Shown here: one piece after another, positions 1 to 6,656 of the stretch
Numbering within the stretch: position 1 is the first letter of the stretch
Layout of the letters: each line of letters begins with the position of its first letter
Assembly (NCBI GenBank): GCA_900319625.1
Contig: ONPD01000011.1
Span: forward strand, 1-64,000
Source: an uncultured Treponema sp.
GTDB lineage: Bacteria > Spirochaetota > Spirochaetia > Treponematales > Treponemataceae
Length of the DNA stretch: 64,000 bases
Reading direction: 5' to 3'
The notes under the pieces: generated by a model
What the model was told of the DNA's origin: nothing
Seen by the model: the letters and a program-made list of their open reading frames with translations, nothing else
Databases searched by the model: none
Made by a program: the position numbers and the translations under genes

Positions 1-141
1 ACAGAATAGAAATACGGCTCCGCTAAAAGGATCATCTTTCATTATTCCCTTTATAATTTCAAGAAGTTGATCCTTTGATGCAAGCATATTTGTAGTTCCT
101 GGTCTGGTAATTATTCTTGTATGTGAAAAATCTAATCTCAT
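1..141 (-). CDS. tnpB: IS66 family accessory protein TnpB (Orf2), partial
   Basis: The frame begins with ATG at 141, overlapping the tnpA stop as ATGA, and stays open to the window edge. The 47 visible residues include R-P-G-T-T-N-M near residue 13 and D-P-F-S-G-A-V-F-L-F-C at the end, the hallmark N-terminal pattern of IS66 Orf2. In this family the protein is needed for transposition together with TnpA and the TnpC transposase, but its biochemical role is not well defined. Only the N-terminal part is present; the rest should continue to the left. Confidence 0.75.
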   Translation of the reverse strand, partial: MRLDFSHTRIITRPGTTNMLASKDQLLEIIKGIMKDDPFSGAVFLFC

Positions 142-479
142 ATACTTGCCGCCGTTTGAAGGATTTTAAATAGATTGGTTTCGCAGGTTTCTATAGGAAT
201 GTCAATTTCGATTCCTCCGGCTCTTACTGTAATTAAATCTTTTCGATTCTTTGAAAGAGTTATTCCTTGTTTTGAAACTTTTGGAATATCAAGTTCAACA
301 AAATCTGTCGTTGAAAAGACTTCGTTTTTCGCAGGTGCTGGATGCATTACTTCATCTATCCAGCTTTTTAACGCATCCGGCTGGATGCTGTGCATCTGAC
401 TGAAGGTTTCAATATCCATGTTTGAAACTGCAAACTCGTTGATGAGTTCTTCTTTGACTCTTTTGACTGGAAATACCAT
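138..479 (-). CDS. tnpA: IS66 family accessory protein TnpA (Orf1)
   Basis: A 113-residue protein with the layout of IS66 Orf1. The N-terminal helical, HTH-like part contains F-S-Q-M-H-S-I-Q-P-D-A-L-K-S-W (about residues 26-40), equivalent to the usual 'F-C-x-x-H-x-x-x-x-x-x-F-x-x-W' segment. The C-terminal beta-hairpin (about 85-110, V-R-A-G-G-I-E-I-D-I-P) matches the family pattern ending in a short leucine-rich helix. It overlaps tnpB by four bases. It is full length, and nothing suggests decay. Family assignment rests on pattern and gene order rather than a search. Confidence 0.7.
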   Translation of the reverse strand: MVFPVKRVKEELINEFAVSNMDIETFSQMHSIQPDALKSWIDEVMHPAPAKNEVFSTTDFVELDIPKVSKQGITLSKNRKDLITVRAGGIEIDIPIETCETNLFKILQTAASI

Positions 480-593
480 AAAAAATCTCCTTGATCTTAA
501 AAATCAAGAAGATTATATGGCATGCAATTTTTTATTCGTAGGGGGTGCAGGTTTGACGCTTACTTTTTAAGGAGGGGTGGTCCCACCCGCTTT

Positions 594-1499
594 TTAAATG
601 CTTTCCAAAAAACTTTTAGAAAGTTTACTGCTGACTGTCTGACGGGTCATAAGAGTTTCTTTTGCACAGGTAAGTCCGTAGTGAATACAGCGCTTTACAG
701 TTGCTTTTTCAAGAAATCCCATCAAAAATCCGGATGCGAAAGCGTCGCCGGCACCGATAGTATCTACAATTTCATGTGGATTGTAAGGCGGCTCGTTCCA
801 GGTTTCATTTCCAATACGAACCATAACGCCCTGGCCGCCGAAAGTGATGATAAAATTCTTATAGCCAAGTGTCTGGAATTTTTCTGCCGTAGCCAGATCC
901 GGATAAGCAGTTTCGCCAAGAATTGCGGCTGCTTCAAATTCATTACAGCCGTATAAATCAATCAGCGGGGCGTATTTTATGGTTTTTCGTGCAATATCCG
1001 GCGCTGTGGCATTCTGAAAAACAAAAACTTCCGGATGAGCTTTTTTATAATTGTAATAGCCTTCAAGAGTTTCTTCCGAAAGATTTGAATCCATCACAAT
1101 AGTATCGATTTTCTTTTCTGCAATAAAATCTTCGATTTTCTTGTCAAAGATGATTTCTTTAAGGATGTGGGTTGAATAAACGCAGGTTGCGCTCTTTCCG
1201 CGGCTGGCCATAACAGAAAACAAAGCTGTCTTACGCTCGTCACTTTCGCCTAAAAGTGAAGTATCAACCTGCTCTGCTGTCAAATCCTTTCGCAGATATT
1301 CACCGAAAATATCCTTTCCGATTACTGAGTGGATATAGGTAGTCATTCCCAGGTGCTTAAGGTTGATTGCCATTCCGCGCCCTACTCCGCCCGCAACCAG
1401 TTCAATCGAACCCTCGCGGTAAGCCTCAGTTTCATCAACCTCAGCCGAGTAAGCCTTAATATCAAGAGAAACGTTTCCTGCACATAAAATATTTGCCAT
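594..1499 (-). CDS. PfkB-family carbohydrate (nucleoside/sugar) kinase
   Basis: A 301-residue ribokinase/PfkB-fold kinase that should phosphorylate a sugar or nucleoside in the cytoplasm with ATP. The N-terminal signature A-G-G-V-G-R-G-M-A-I-N-L (about residues 36-47) and the C-terminal signature D-T-I-G-A-G-D-A-F-A-S-G (about 244-255, with the catalytic Asp in GAGD) are both intact. The GGxGR(G/N)xAxNL form is most like pseudouridine-kinase and related PfkB branches, but the substrate cannot be read from sequence. A small acidic protein lies 16 bases upstream, probably in the same transcript. An IS66 end sits 30 bases past the stop, so the insertion just missed the gene. Confidence 0.85.
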   Translation of the reverse strand: MANILCAGNVSLDIKAYSAEVDETEAYREGSIELVAGGVGRGMAINLKHLGMTTYIHSVIGKDIFGEYLRKDLTAEQVDTSLLGESDERKTALFSVMASRGKSATCVYSTHILKEIIFDKKIEDFIAEKKIDTIVMDSNLSEETLEGYYNYKKAHPEVFVFQNATAPDIARKTIKYAPLIDLYGCNEFEAAAILGETAYPDLATAEKFQTLGYKNFIITFGGQGVMVRIGNETWNEPPYNPHEIVDTIGAGDAFASGFLMGFLEKATVKRCIHYGLTCAKETLMTRQTVSSKLSKSFLESI

Positions 1500-1515
1500 T
1501 CAGTCCGCCTTCCAA

Positions 1516-1761
1516 CTAGATTCTGACTTCAAGATCATCAAGAACGCCATAGTAAGAAGTGCCCGCAAGCTGAAAAACCAGGTCGCCGTTATCGCCGTTA
1601 ATAATTTTTAAGGAAGTTTCTTTCCACTCGTCATTTTCAAGAACTTCAAAAGTGTCGCCAAAATCAATTGAAGTTAAAGGCTCCCCTTCACTTCCGGTTA
1701 CCCAGAATTTTCCCTGAATTACGTCAAATGTTAATTTTCCCTGAATTTTCTTATCGCTCAT
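1516..1761 (-). CDS. Small acidic protein resembling DUF5348
   Basis: An 81-residue protein with no signal peptide or membrane segment, rich in Asp, Glu and Gly. The central F-E-V-L-E-N-D-E-W-K-E-T and the C-terminal G-V-L-D-D-L-E-V-R-I recall DUF5348 proteins, whose pattern is a short all-beta domain ending in 'G-L-E-V-R'. Function is unknown. It sits directly upstream of the kinase on the same strand with a 16-base gap and is likely co-transcribed. The family link is from memory of the pattern only. Confidence 0.5.
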   Translation of the reverse strand: MSDKKIQGKLTFDVIQGKFWVTGSEGEPLTSIDFGDTFEVLENDEWKETSLKIINGDNGDLVFQLAGTSYYGVLDDLEVRI

Positions 1762-1832
1762 ACAAACCTCAAATATGCATTATAGCATATTTTTAAACTT
1801 TTTTTCAAAAAAAACTCTTCTTCATATAAAAT

Positions 1833-1860
1833 TTGACCTATATCATTCCTGTTGTATAAT
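1833..1860 (+). promoter_or_regulatory. Sigma-70-type promoter for the lipase-like lipoprotein
   Basis: TTGACC at 1833-1838 and a perfect TATAAT at 1855-1860 are separated by 16 bases. The start codon of the downstream gene is at 1899, preceded by TGGAGG. The position and quality fit a housekeeping promoter. Confidence 0.6.
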
Positions 1861-1898
1861 TAATATAACAAGACTTTATTTTTTTTCTGGAGGCTTTT

Positions 1899-3461
1899 AT
1901 GAATAAATTAAAGCGATATCTGACACTATTCTCTATAACCCTCTTTATTCTTATTCCGGTTTTATTTTCAGCCTGTTCGATGGGTGGCGATGATTCAGGT
2001 AAAAAAGAAACACCTACCGCAAGTGCAAATGTTGTATTTCCTTCCAAGGCGGATCCGGATGGTGGCAAAATTACAGAAAAGGCTGAGCTTTATACCAGCT
2101 CATTTGAAAACGCCTGCAAATATAACGAAATACTTGCTATTTCAAGTCTATGTATGACAGTTGCGGGCGAAGACAAAAAGACCTTATCGGAATTTTTTAC
2201 CGATTTTGGCTTTGACAAGATTGAAGCTTATAATGGAGTATCGGATGACTATGATAAAAAAGATAATCCGGATTCTATTTCCTATGGTTTAGCCCACATA
2301 ACAGACCCTTCTGATAATAATGAAGTTATATCTGTCGCAATCCGAGGTGTAAGTTATACTGCAGAATGGAAAAGCAATTTTGATATAGGTACAGAAGGAG
2401 ACCATAACGGCTTTGCAAAAGCAGCGCAAATAGTTTATACAGGTCTGAAATCCTATATTGACAGAAACTTCCCGGAAGCCTATGCAAATAAAAAGCTTAA
2501 ACTCTGGATTACAGGTTATTCACGTTCCGCAGCAGTTTCTGATGTCCTTTCCTACTATATTCTTACAGGTGATACAAATTATCCAAAATTAGACATCGAT
2601 GAAACAAAAGTTTTCACCTATACCTTTGCAACTCCTCGTGCATTAACGGCTGAACACGCAAAACCATATCAAAATGTTTTCAACCATATTTCCAATGCAG
2701 ATATAGTTACCTACGTTGCTCCGGAACAATATGGCTTTTACCGCTGTGGACAGGATAAAATCTTGTTTAAAAGCGATAAAAGTCAGTACACAGAACATAA
2801 AGACGCTCAGACTGTTTACAGCAATTATACAAAATATAAAATCTGGTATACATCACTTGTTGACAGCTGGCTGAAAAGCTTTAGCAGCGAAATTGACCTT
2901 CCAAATTTCTGTACCCATAACTGTAATATATACAATGACGGAAGAGCGCCAGAAGCAGATTTCCCGGGTAATAAATATACAACTGAAAAAGAATGCATTG
3001 AATTCTTTATGAAAATGATCTTAGATGCAACTGGTTCTGATAAAACCGGCGCAAAATTTAAAACCCGCGAAGAATTCGTATCAACTGCCCAGGCTACAGT
3101 GCAGTATCTTATTACTTTCTATATGAATAACAGTACTAATTTTTCAAACGTTATAAGCAAACTCAAAGAAGATGTTTTCAACTTATTGGGTAATCTCTCT
3201 AACGAAGATTCATTCTGTACCTATGCTATTGGCTTGCTTAGAGGCTGCGGAATTACTATTGATGACGAAGCAACTCTTAAAACTCATCTGGGCGTATTGT
3301 ATCAGTCTGTAAATCCTATGAATACAAGTTCTTCTCTTTATACTTTAGTCGTACAGTATGTTATTCCTATGATGCTGGGCGGTAATACAGACTTACCGCG
3401 CATCATTAAGATGCACTACCCTGAAGTTACACTTATTACCCTTATAAAGACTTTCGAATAA
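1899..3461 (+). CDS. Lipoprotein with a lipase-like alpha/beta-hydrolase domain
   Basis: A 520-residue protein. Residues 1-25 are a lipoprotein signal peptide ending L-F-S-A before Cys26, so it should be anchored in the periplasm or on the surface. Residues about 120-290 look like a class-3-lipase-type alpha/beta hydrolase: E-V-I-S-V-A-I-R-G forms the oxyanion strand, and W-I-T-G-Y-S-R-S-A (Ser208) is the nucleophile elbow. The fifth elbow position is Ser rather than Gly, which is unusual. A following F-A-T-P-R-A segment (about 247-252) is typical of lipase_3. The C-terminal 200 residues are mostly helical and unrecognised. Transcribed alone from the promoter at 1833-1860. Substrate unknown. 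Confidence 0.7.
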   Translation: MNKLKRYLTLFSITLFILIPVLFSACSMGGDDSGKKETPTASANVVFPSKADPDGGKITEKAELYTSSFENACKYNEILAISSLCMTVAGEDKKTLSEFFTDFGFDKIEAYNGVSDDYDKKDNPDSISYGLAHITDPSDNNEVISVAIRGVSYTAEWKSNFDIGTEGDHNGFAKAAQIVYTGLKSYIDRNFPEAYANKKLKLWITGYSRSAAVSDVLSYYILTGDTNYPKLDIDETKVFTYTFATPRALTAEHAKPYQNVFNHISNADIVTYVAPEQYGFYRCGQDKILFKSDKSQYTEHKDAQTVYSNYTKYKIWYTSLVDSWLKSFSSEIDLPNFCTHNCNIYNDGRAPEADFPGNKYTTEKECIEFFMKMILDATGSDKTGAKFKTREEFVSTAQATVQYLITFYMNNSTNFSNVISKLKEDVFNLLGNLSNEDSFCTYAIGLLRGCGITIDDEATLKTHLGVLYQSVNPMNTSSSLYTLVVQYVIPMMLGGNTDLPRIIKMHYPEVTLITLIKTFE

Positions 3462-3466
3462 AAAAA

Positions 3467-3496
3467 ATGCAGGAAAAATGAAAATTTTTCTTGCAT
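3467..3496 (+). terminator. Hairpin after the lipase-like gene
   Basis: Arms 3467-3478 and 3485-3496 are complementary over 12 bp with one G-U pair (ATGCAGGAAAAA / TTTTTCTTGCAT). It starts six bases after the stop codon. There is no long T run, so it may be a weak terminator or a 3'-end stabilising stem. Confidence 0.5.
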
Positions 3497-3577
3497 TCTG
3501 CCAGATGTGTGTTAATATAATAAATGTAGCAAGGAACGAGATGAGGACGTAGACCGGTTACTTGGGAAGGAGGCAAT

Positions 3578-3622
3578 ATGCAATTTCCGACAAAGACAGC
3601 ACGCCTGGTCGAGGCTGTATAA
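3578..3622 (+). CDS. Possible 14-residue peptide inside the candidate ncRNA
   Basis: An ATG at 3578 is preceded four bases upstream by the excellent ribosome-binding site AAGGAGG. It opens a 14-codon frame (MQFPTKTARLVEAV) ending at TAA 3620-3622. The site could make this a dual-function RNA or a leader peptide, but the peptide is too short to support from sequence alone, and the purine-rich run may simply be part of the RNA structure. Confidence 0.25.
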   Translation: MQFPTKTARLVEAV

Positions 3623-3709
3623 TACGCTAGACATTTCGAAGTTGCCAGTGACTTTACAACTGGAAATATTATGGTGCCAGTCATTAGATTGACTGTGAGC
3701 ACTTTACAG

Positions 3710-3739
3710 GCCGGGAAACCCCCGGCTTCTTTTTTTTTT
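3710..3739 (+). terminator. Intrinsic terminator of the candidate ncRNA
   Basis: A GC-only 6-bp stem (3710-3715 with 3721-3726) with loop AAACC is followed by a T-rich stretch of about twelve bases broken by one C. This is a textbook Rho-independent terminator on the plus strand. Confidence 0.8.
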
Positions 3740-3768
3740 AACCTGAACAAGTTAACCTAATTTTTACC

Positions 3769-3793
3769 ACGAGTTTTGCAAAGCAAAACTCGT
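3769..3793. repeat. Perfect inverted repeat between convergent units
   Basis: ACGAGTTTTGC and its exact reverse complement flank AAA (11-bp stem, 3-base loop). It lies between the ncRNA terminator and the MATE gene stop, so it may act as a terminator for the minus-strand gene, although there is no T run on that side. The simple palindromic form could also be a dispersed repeat of this genome. Confidence 0.5.
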
Positions 3794-3819
3794 AGCAAGC
3801 GTTAGAGGAACTTCCACTT

Positions 3820-5202
3820 TTAGTTTTGATTTTCAACGCTTGCTAGATTAACTACCCACTTTTCTTTTTTCAGCCACCAGTGGGCAATTCCTGCTTTAAG
3901 AAAATCAGTTACCTTTGTATAGAAATAAATCGCAATAGGCCCAAGACTTGTCAGTAAAACAAGGGCGAACATCATTCCGATATAAGCAATATTTGCTACA
4001 ACGTCGCAGATAGCACCCATTTTTACGTCCCCTCCGGCCCGCGAAATTGCGTACTGAGCATTCAGGAAAGCCCAAAGCGGCAGATAGAAGGCACCAACCA
4101 TAATAACCCCGCGTGCAATCGCCCTAGCCTCAACAGTAAGACTTGCAAAGACCACCGGCACAAGCAGAGTCGTCAAAAATCCAATCACAAGGAAAATGCA
4201 GCCGAAAATAACAGAACCTGTCAGAACCCAGTTTTTCTGCTGTCTTGCAACATCAAGATGTCCAGCTCCAAGCTCCTGCCCAACAATAACCGTCGTTGCC
4301 GTAACAATACCGCTGAAACAGATAAAGAAAAGATTACAAATTGCAAAGCCGCCAGCCATACCGGAAACAACTTCGGCACCGCCAAGAGTATTGTAAAGGG
4401 CAGTCGCAACAGTTTCAGAAAAGGCCCACAAAAGCTCAGAAAGAAGAATCAGAACCGATTTTCTGAGTATTTTGACTCCCAGCGCTACATCAATATTAAA
4501 GAGCGTAAAGATTCGGAAGAGGAAGTCCGGTTTTTTGTAATTTACGTAAATCAGGAACAAAAGCAGCTCTACCGCGCGCGCAATCACTGTAGCGTAGCCT
4601 GCACCAGCAACCTCAAGCCGAGGAGCGCCAAAATGACCGTAAATCAGGACGTAGTTGAAAAAAGTGTTGACTAAAGTCGCGATAATGCTGATTACAAGCG
4701 GCGGGCGGACAATCTCGACTTCGCGGAGGGAGGATGCAATCGACTGAGAAAGGCACATCAAAATCCAGGAAGCCGCAACAGCCTTGGAATAGCGCACTGA
4801 CTGCTCGATAATGGCAGTTGCATCAGTATTATTGTGAAGGAGCAGCGCAAACATTCCCTTTGGCGCAATCAGACAGAGAATGCCGAAGGCAATGCCGAAA
4901 AAGCCCGTCAGGAAAAGCTTGAAGCGGAAGGTCTGCTGCATTCCTCTCTTATCCCCCGCTCCCTTGAACTGCGACATAAAAATGCCGCCTGACATACAGA
5001 GGGTGTTAATAAGGATCATAAACAGAAAGATAATCTGTCCTGCAACATTTACACCGCTCATTTTTACGTCGCCAAGGCCGGCAACCATAAAATTATCAAT
5101 AAGGGAAACTAAATTCTGAATAAAAAGCTGAAGCATAATCGGGATAGCAATTGCCAGCGCTCTTTTATAAAACTTCCAGGTACCAAAATATTTATTATTC
5201 AT
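3820..5202 (-). CDS. MATE-family multidrug/organic-cation efflux protein
   Basis: A 460-residue integral membrane protein with about twelve hydrophobic segments in two halves, as in MATE/NorM transporters. The N-terminal segment F-Y-K-R-A-L-A-I-A-I-P-I-M-L-Q and the following S-L-I-D-N-F-M-V-A (about residues 12-41) are the characteristic MATE start. It should export drugs, dyes or metabolites in exchange for Na+ or H+; the substrate is unknown. It is transcribed alone, convergent with the candidate ncRNA. The length is normal and no defects are seen. Confidence 0.88.
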   Translation of the reverse strand: MNNKYFGTWKFYKRALAIAIPIMLQLFIQNLVSLIDNFMVAGLGDVKMSGVNVAGQIIFLFMILINTLCMSGGIFMSQFKGAGDKRGMQQTFRFKLFLTGFFGIAFGILCLIAPKGMFALLLHNNTDATAIIEQSVRYSKAVAASWILMCLSQSIASSLREVEIVRPPLVISIIATLVNTFFNYVLIYGHFGAPRLEVAGAGYATVIARAVELLLFLIYVNYKKPDFLFRIFTLFNIDVALGVKILRKSVLILLSELLWAFSETVATALYNTLGGAEVVSGMAGGFAICNLFFICFSGIVTATTVIVGQELGAGHLDVARQQKNWVLTGSVIFGCIFLVIGFLTTLLVPVVFASLTVEARAIARGVIMVGAFYLPLWAFLNAQYAISRAGGDVKMGAICDVVANIAYIGMMFALVLLTSLGPIAIYFYTKVTDFLKAGIAHWWLKKEKWVVNLASVENQN

Positions 5203-5307
5203 ATAAGTATAACGATAAACTAACTGTTCCCTGCTGTCAAGGAATTTCCAACAAAAGCCTTATTGCCTCGATTGCCCTTGCAAATCATATGATTCTGGTA
5301 ACCCGGA

Positions 5308-6552
5308 TTACCTCGTAAATTTACTCATAACCTTTTCGATTTCCTCTTTCTCCGAAAGGAAAAGTTCAACAACAGCGGGGTCAAAATGCGCTCCTGCACT
5401 TTCCTCAATGATTTTATAAGCTGTTTCTACAGGGTATGCTTCCTTGTAACAGCGTCGCGAAACCAGAGCATCAAAAACATCAGCTACCGCCATAATGCGG
5501 GCACAAAGCGGAATCTGAGTCTCACGCAAGCCCTTTGGATAGCCAGAGCCATCCCATTTTTCGTGGTGAAAAGAAGCAACGTCAGCAGCAATCTGAATAA
5601 AAGCCTTATCATCACTCATGGCAAAAACTTCGCGGATAACACGGCCGCCTTCCTTTGCGTGCAGCTTCATTTCATTATATTCTTCAGCAGTCAGTCTGCC
5701 AGGCTTTTTAAGGATAACATCAGAAACAACAATTTTTCCTACATCGTGCAGAGGAGCCGCACGCTTAATATATTCAACAAAATTACTGTCAATTTCTTCC
5801 TTAAACAGCCCCTTCTCCAAGGCTTTTTTCGCAATAAGTTCAACGTAAGCACTTGTACGCTGGATATGCTCACCGGTATCAAAATCGCGGTTATCAACAA
5901 GGTTTGCAAGACTGTTAATTACATAATTTTGAATCTTAAGAAGCTTTTCTGTTTTTGCCTGAGCTTCATAAGTTTTGATTTCCACCTGGGTACGGAGCTT
6001 CTTTTCTACAAGAAGAACGAGATATGAGTACATAAGAAGTCCGACCATATTTACAATTACATCAGAAGCAATATTAATTGTCTTTATAATAATTACGGCA
6101 TGTTCCGAAAGCTCATATCTTGGCAGAATATAGGGCGAACGGACTTCCAGAATAGTAAAGAGAATTGCCGAGAAAAGGCTGTAAAAAGCCGCAAGTTTGA
6201 AATGCTTTCTGAAGGTAAGAAGCGGGAGAATACCTACAAGGAAAATAAAAAAGTGGAAGGAGGTCATGCCGCCAAGAAAATAATCCGCAAGCAGCTGATG
6301 AACAACAACTTCTATATAGAAGAAAATAAATTGAATTTCGAATGAATGCTTAGAAAAAACAAGAACCGCCAGAATAGAAAAAAGAAGTACGCTGTAAATG
6401 TTATAGAGAAACATCGGGTATACTTTCATCAGACCGAATGCCAGGAGGAAGGAGGCATGATAAAACAGGGCAAAGTATACTGCGATTATCTGAAATATTT
6501 TTGCATATTTGAAGTCCAGAAGAACTTCGCGGATTTTTGTTATAATAGGCAT
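5308..6552 (-). CDS. Membrane-anchored HD-GYP phosphohydrolase (c-di-GMP phosphodiesterase candidate)
   Basis: A protein of 414 residues with about five or six membrane segments in the first 190 residues, a short coiled coil (about 190-220) and a C-terminal HD-GYP domain. The domain shows H-D-V-G-K-I and H-H-E-K-W-D-G-S-G-Y-P-K-G-L, so the metal ligands and the GYP motif are intact. It should hydrolyse cyclic di-GMP in response to a membrane signal. An earlier ATG at 6627 would add 25 residues, but that region overlaps a palindrome and the promoter region of the divergent gene. I prefer 6552, where the hydrophobic core begins soon after; neither start has a strong ribosome-binding site. Confidence 0.85.
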   Translation of the reverse strand: MPIITKIREVLLDFKYAKIFQIIAVYFALFYHASFLLAFGLMKVYPMFLYNIYSVLLFSILAVLVFSKHSFEIQFIFFYIEVVVHQLLADYFLGGMTSFHFFIFLVGILPLLTFRKHFKLAAFYSLFSAILFTILEVRSPYILPRYELSEHAVIIIKTINIASDVIVNMVGLLMYSYLVLLVEKKLRTQVEIKTYEAQAKTEKLLKIQNYVINSLANLVDNRDFDTGEHIQRTSAYVELIAKKALEKGLFKEEIDSNFVEYIKRAAPLHDVGKIVVSDVILKKPGRLTAEEYNEMKLHAKEGGRVIREVFAMSDDKAFIQIAADVASFHHEKWDGSGYPKGLRETQIPLCARIMAVADVFDALVSRRCYKEAYPVETAYKIIEESAGAHFDPAVVELFLSEKEEIEKVMSKFTR

Positions 6553-6608
6553 ACCATTTAAAATGATATCACAGAATTGGTTAAAATCAATAAAAATCCA
6601 CAGTTTTT

Positions 6609-6627
6609 GTGATAGTAATACTATCAC
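6609..6627. promoter_or_regulatory. Palindromic operator candidate upstream of the beta-galactosidase
   Basis: GTGATAGT and ACTATCAC flank AAT (8-bp perfect arms). It lies 30 bases before the GH35 start codon and just upstream of an A+T-rich TATTGTAAAAT that could be a -10 region. Size and place fit a repressor or activator operator for a sugar-responsive regulator; no such regulator gene is adjacent. Confidence 0.4.
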
Positions 6628-6656
6628 TATTACAGAAAGTATTGTAAAATAGGACT

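Larger units (their letters stand above)
1..563 (-). mobile_element. IS66-family insertion sequence, terminal part
   Basis: Two overlapping minus-strand frames match the tnpA and tnpB accessory genes of IS66 elements. About 80 bases before tnpA, read on the minus strand, the sequence begins GTAAGCGTCAAACC, the kind of terminal end known for IS66 elements. I place the outer boundary at 563, only 30 bases after the stop codon of the neighbouring kinase. The transposase tnpC and the other end lie outside the window, so the 8-bp target duplication cannot be checked here. Confidence 0.75.
3528..3740 (+). ncRNA. Candidate free-standing structured RNA, about 205 nt, with its own terminator
   Basis: The 358-base gap between the lipoprotein and the convergent MATE gene holds a compact unit. 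A TATAAT box lies at 3516-3521, and a strong intrinsic terminator at 3710-3739 has stem GCCGGG/CCCGGC, loop AAACC and a T-rich tail. In between are further stems: ACAGC/GCTGT around 3595-3617, CCAGT/ACTGG around 3645-3663, and a perfect 6-bp hairpin CAGTCA/TGACTG at about 3678-3695. The neighbouring gene is convergent, so this is not a leader for a downstream gene. It does not show tmRNA, 4.5S RNA or RNase P signatures. I do not recognise the family; the Treponema motifs TD-1 and TD-2 or 6S RNA are possibilities to test. Confidence 0.5.

Noticed and set aside
5308-6627. Longer HD-GYP frame starting at 6627
   Set aside because: The extra 25 codons overlap the palindrome and promoter region of the divergent GH35 gene and have no ribosome-binding site.
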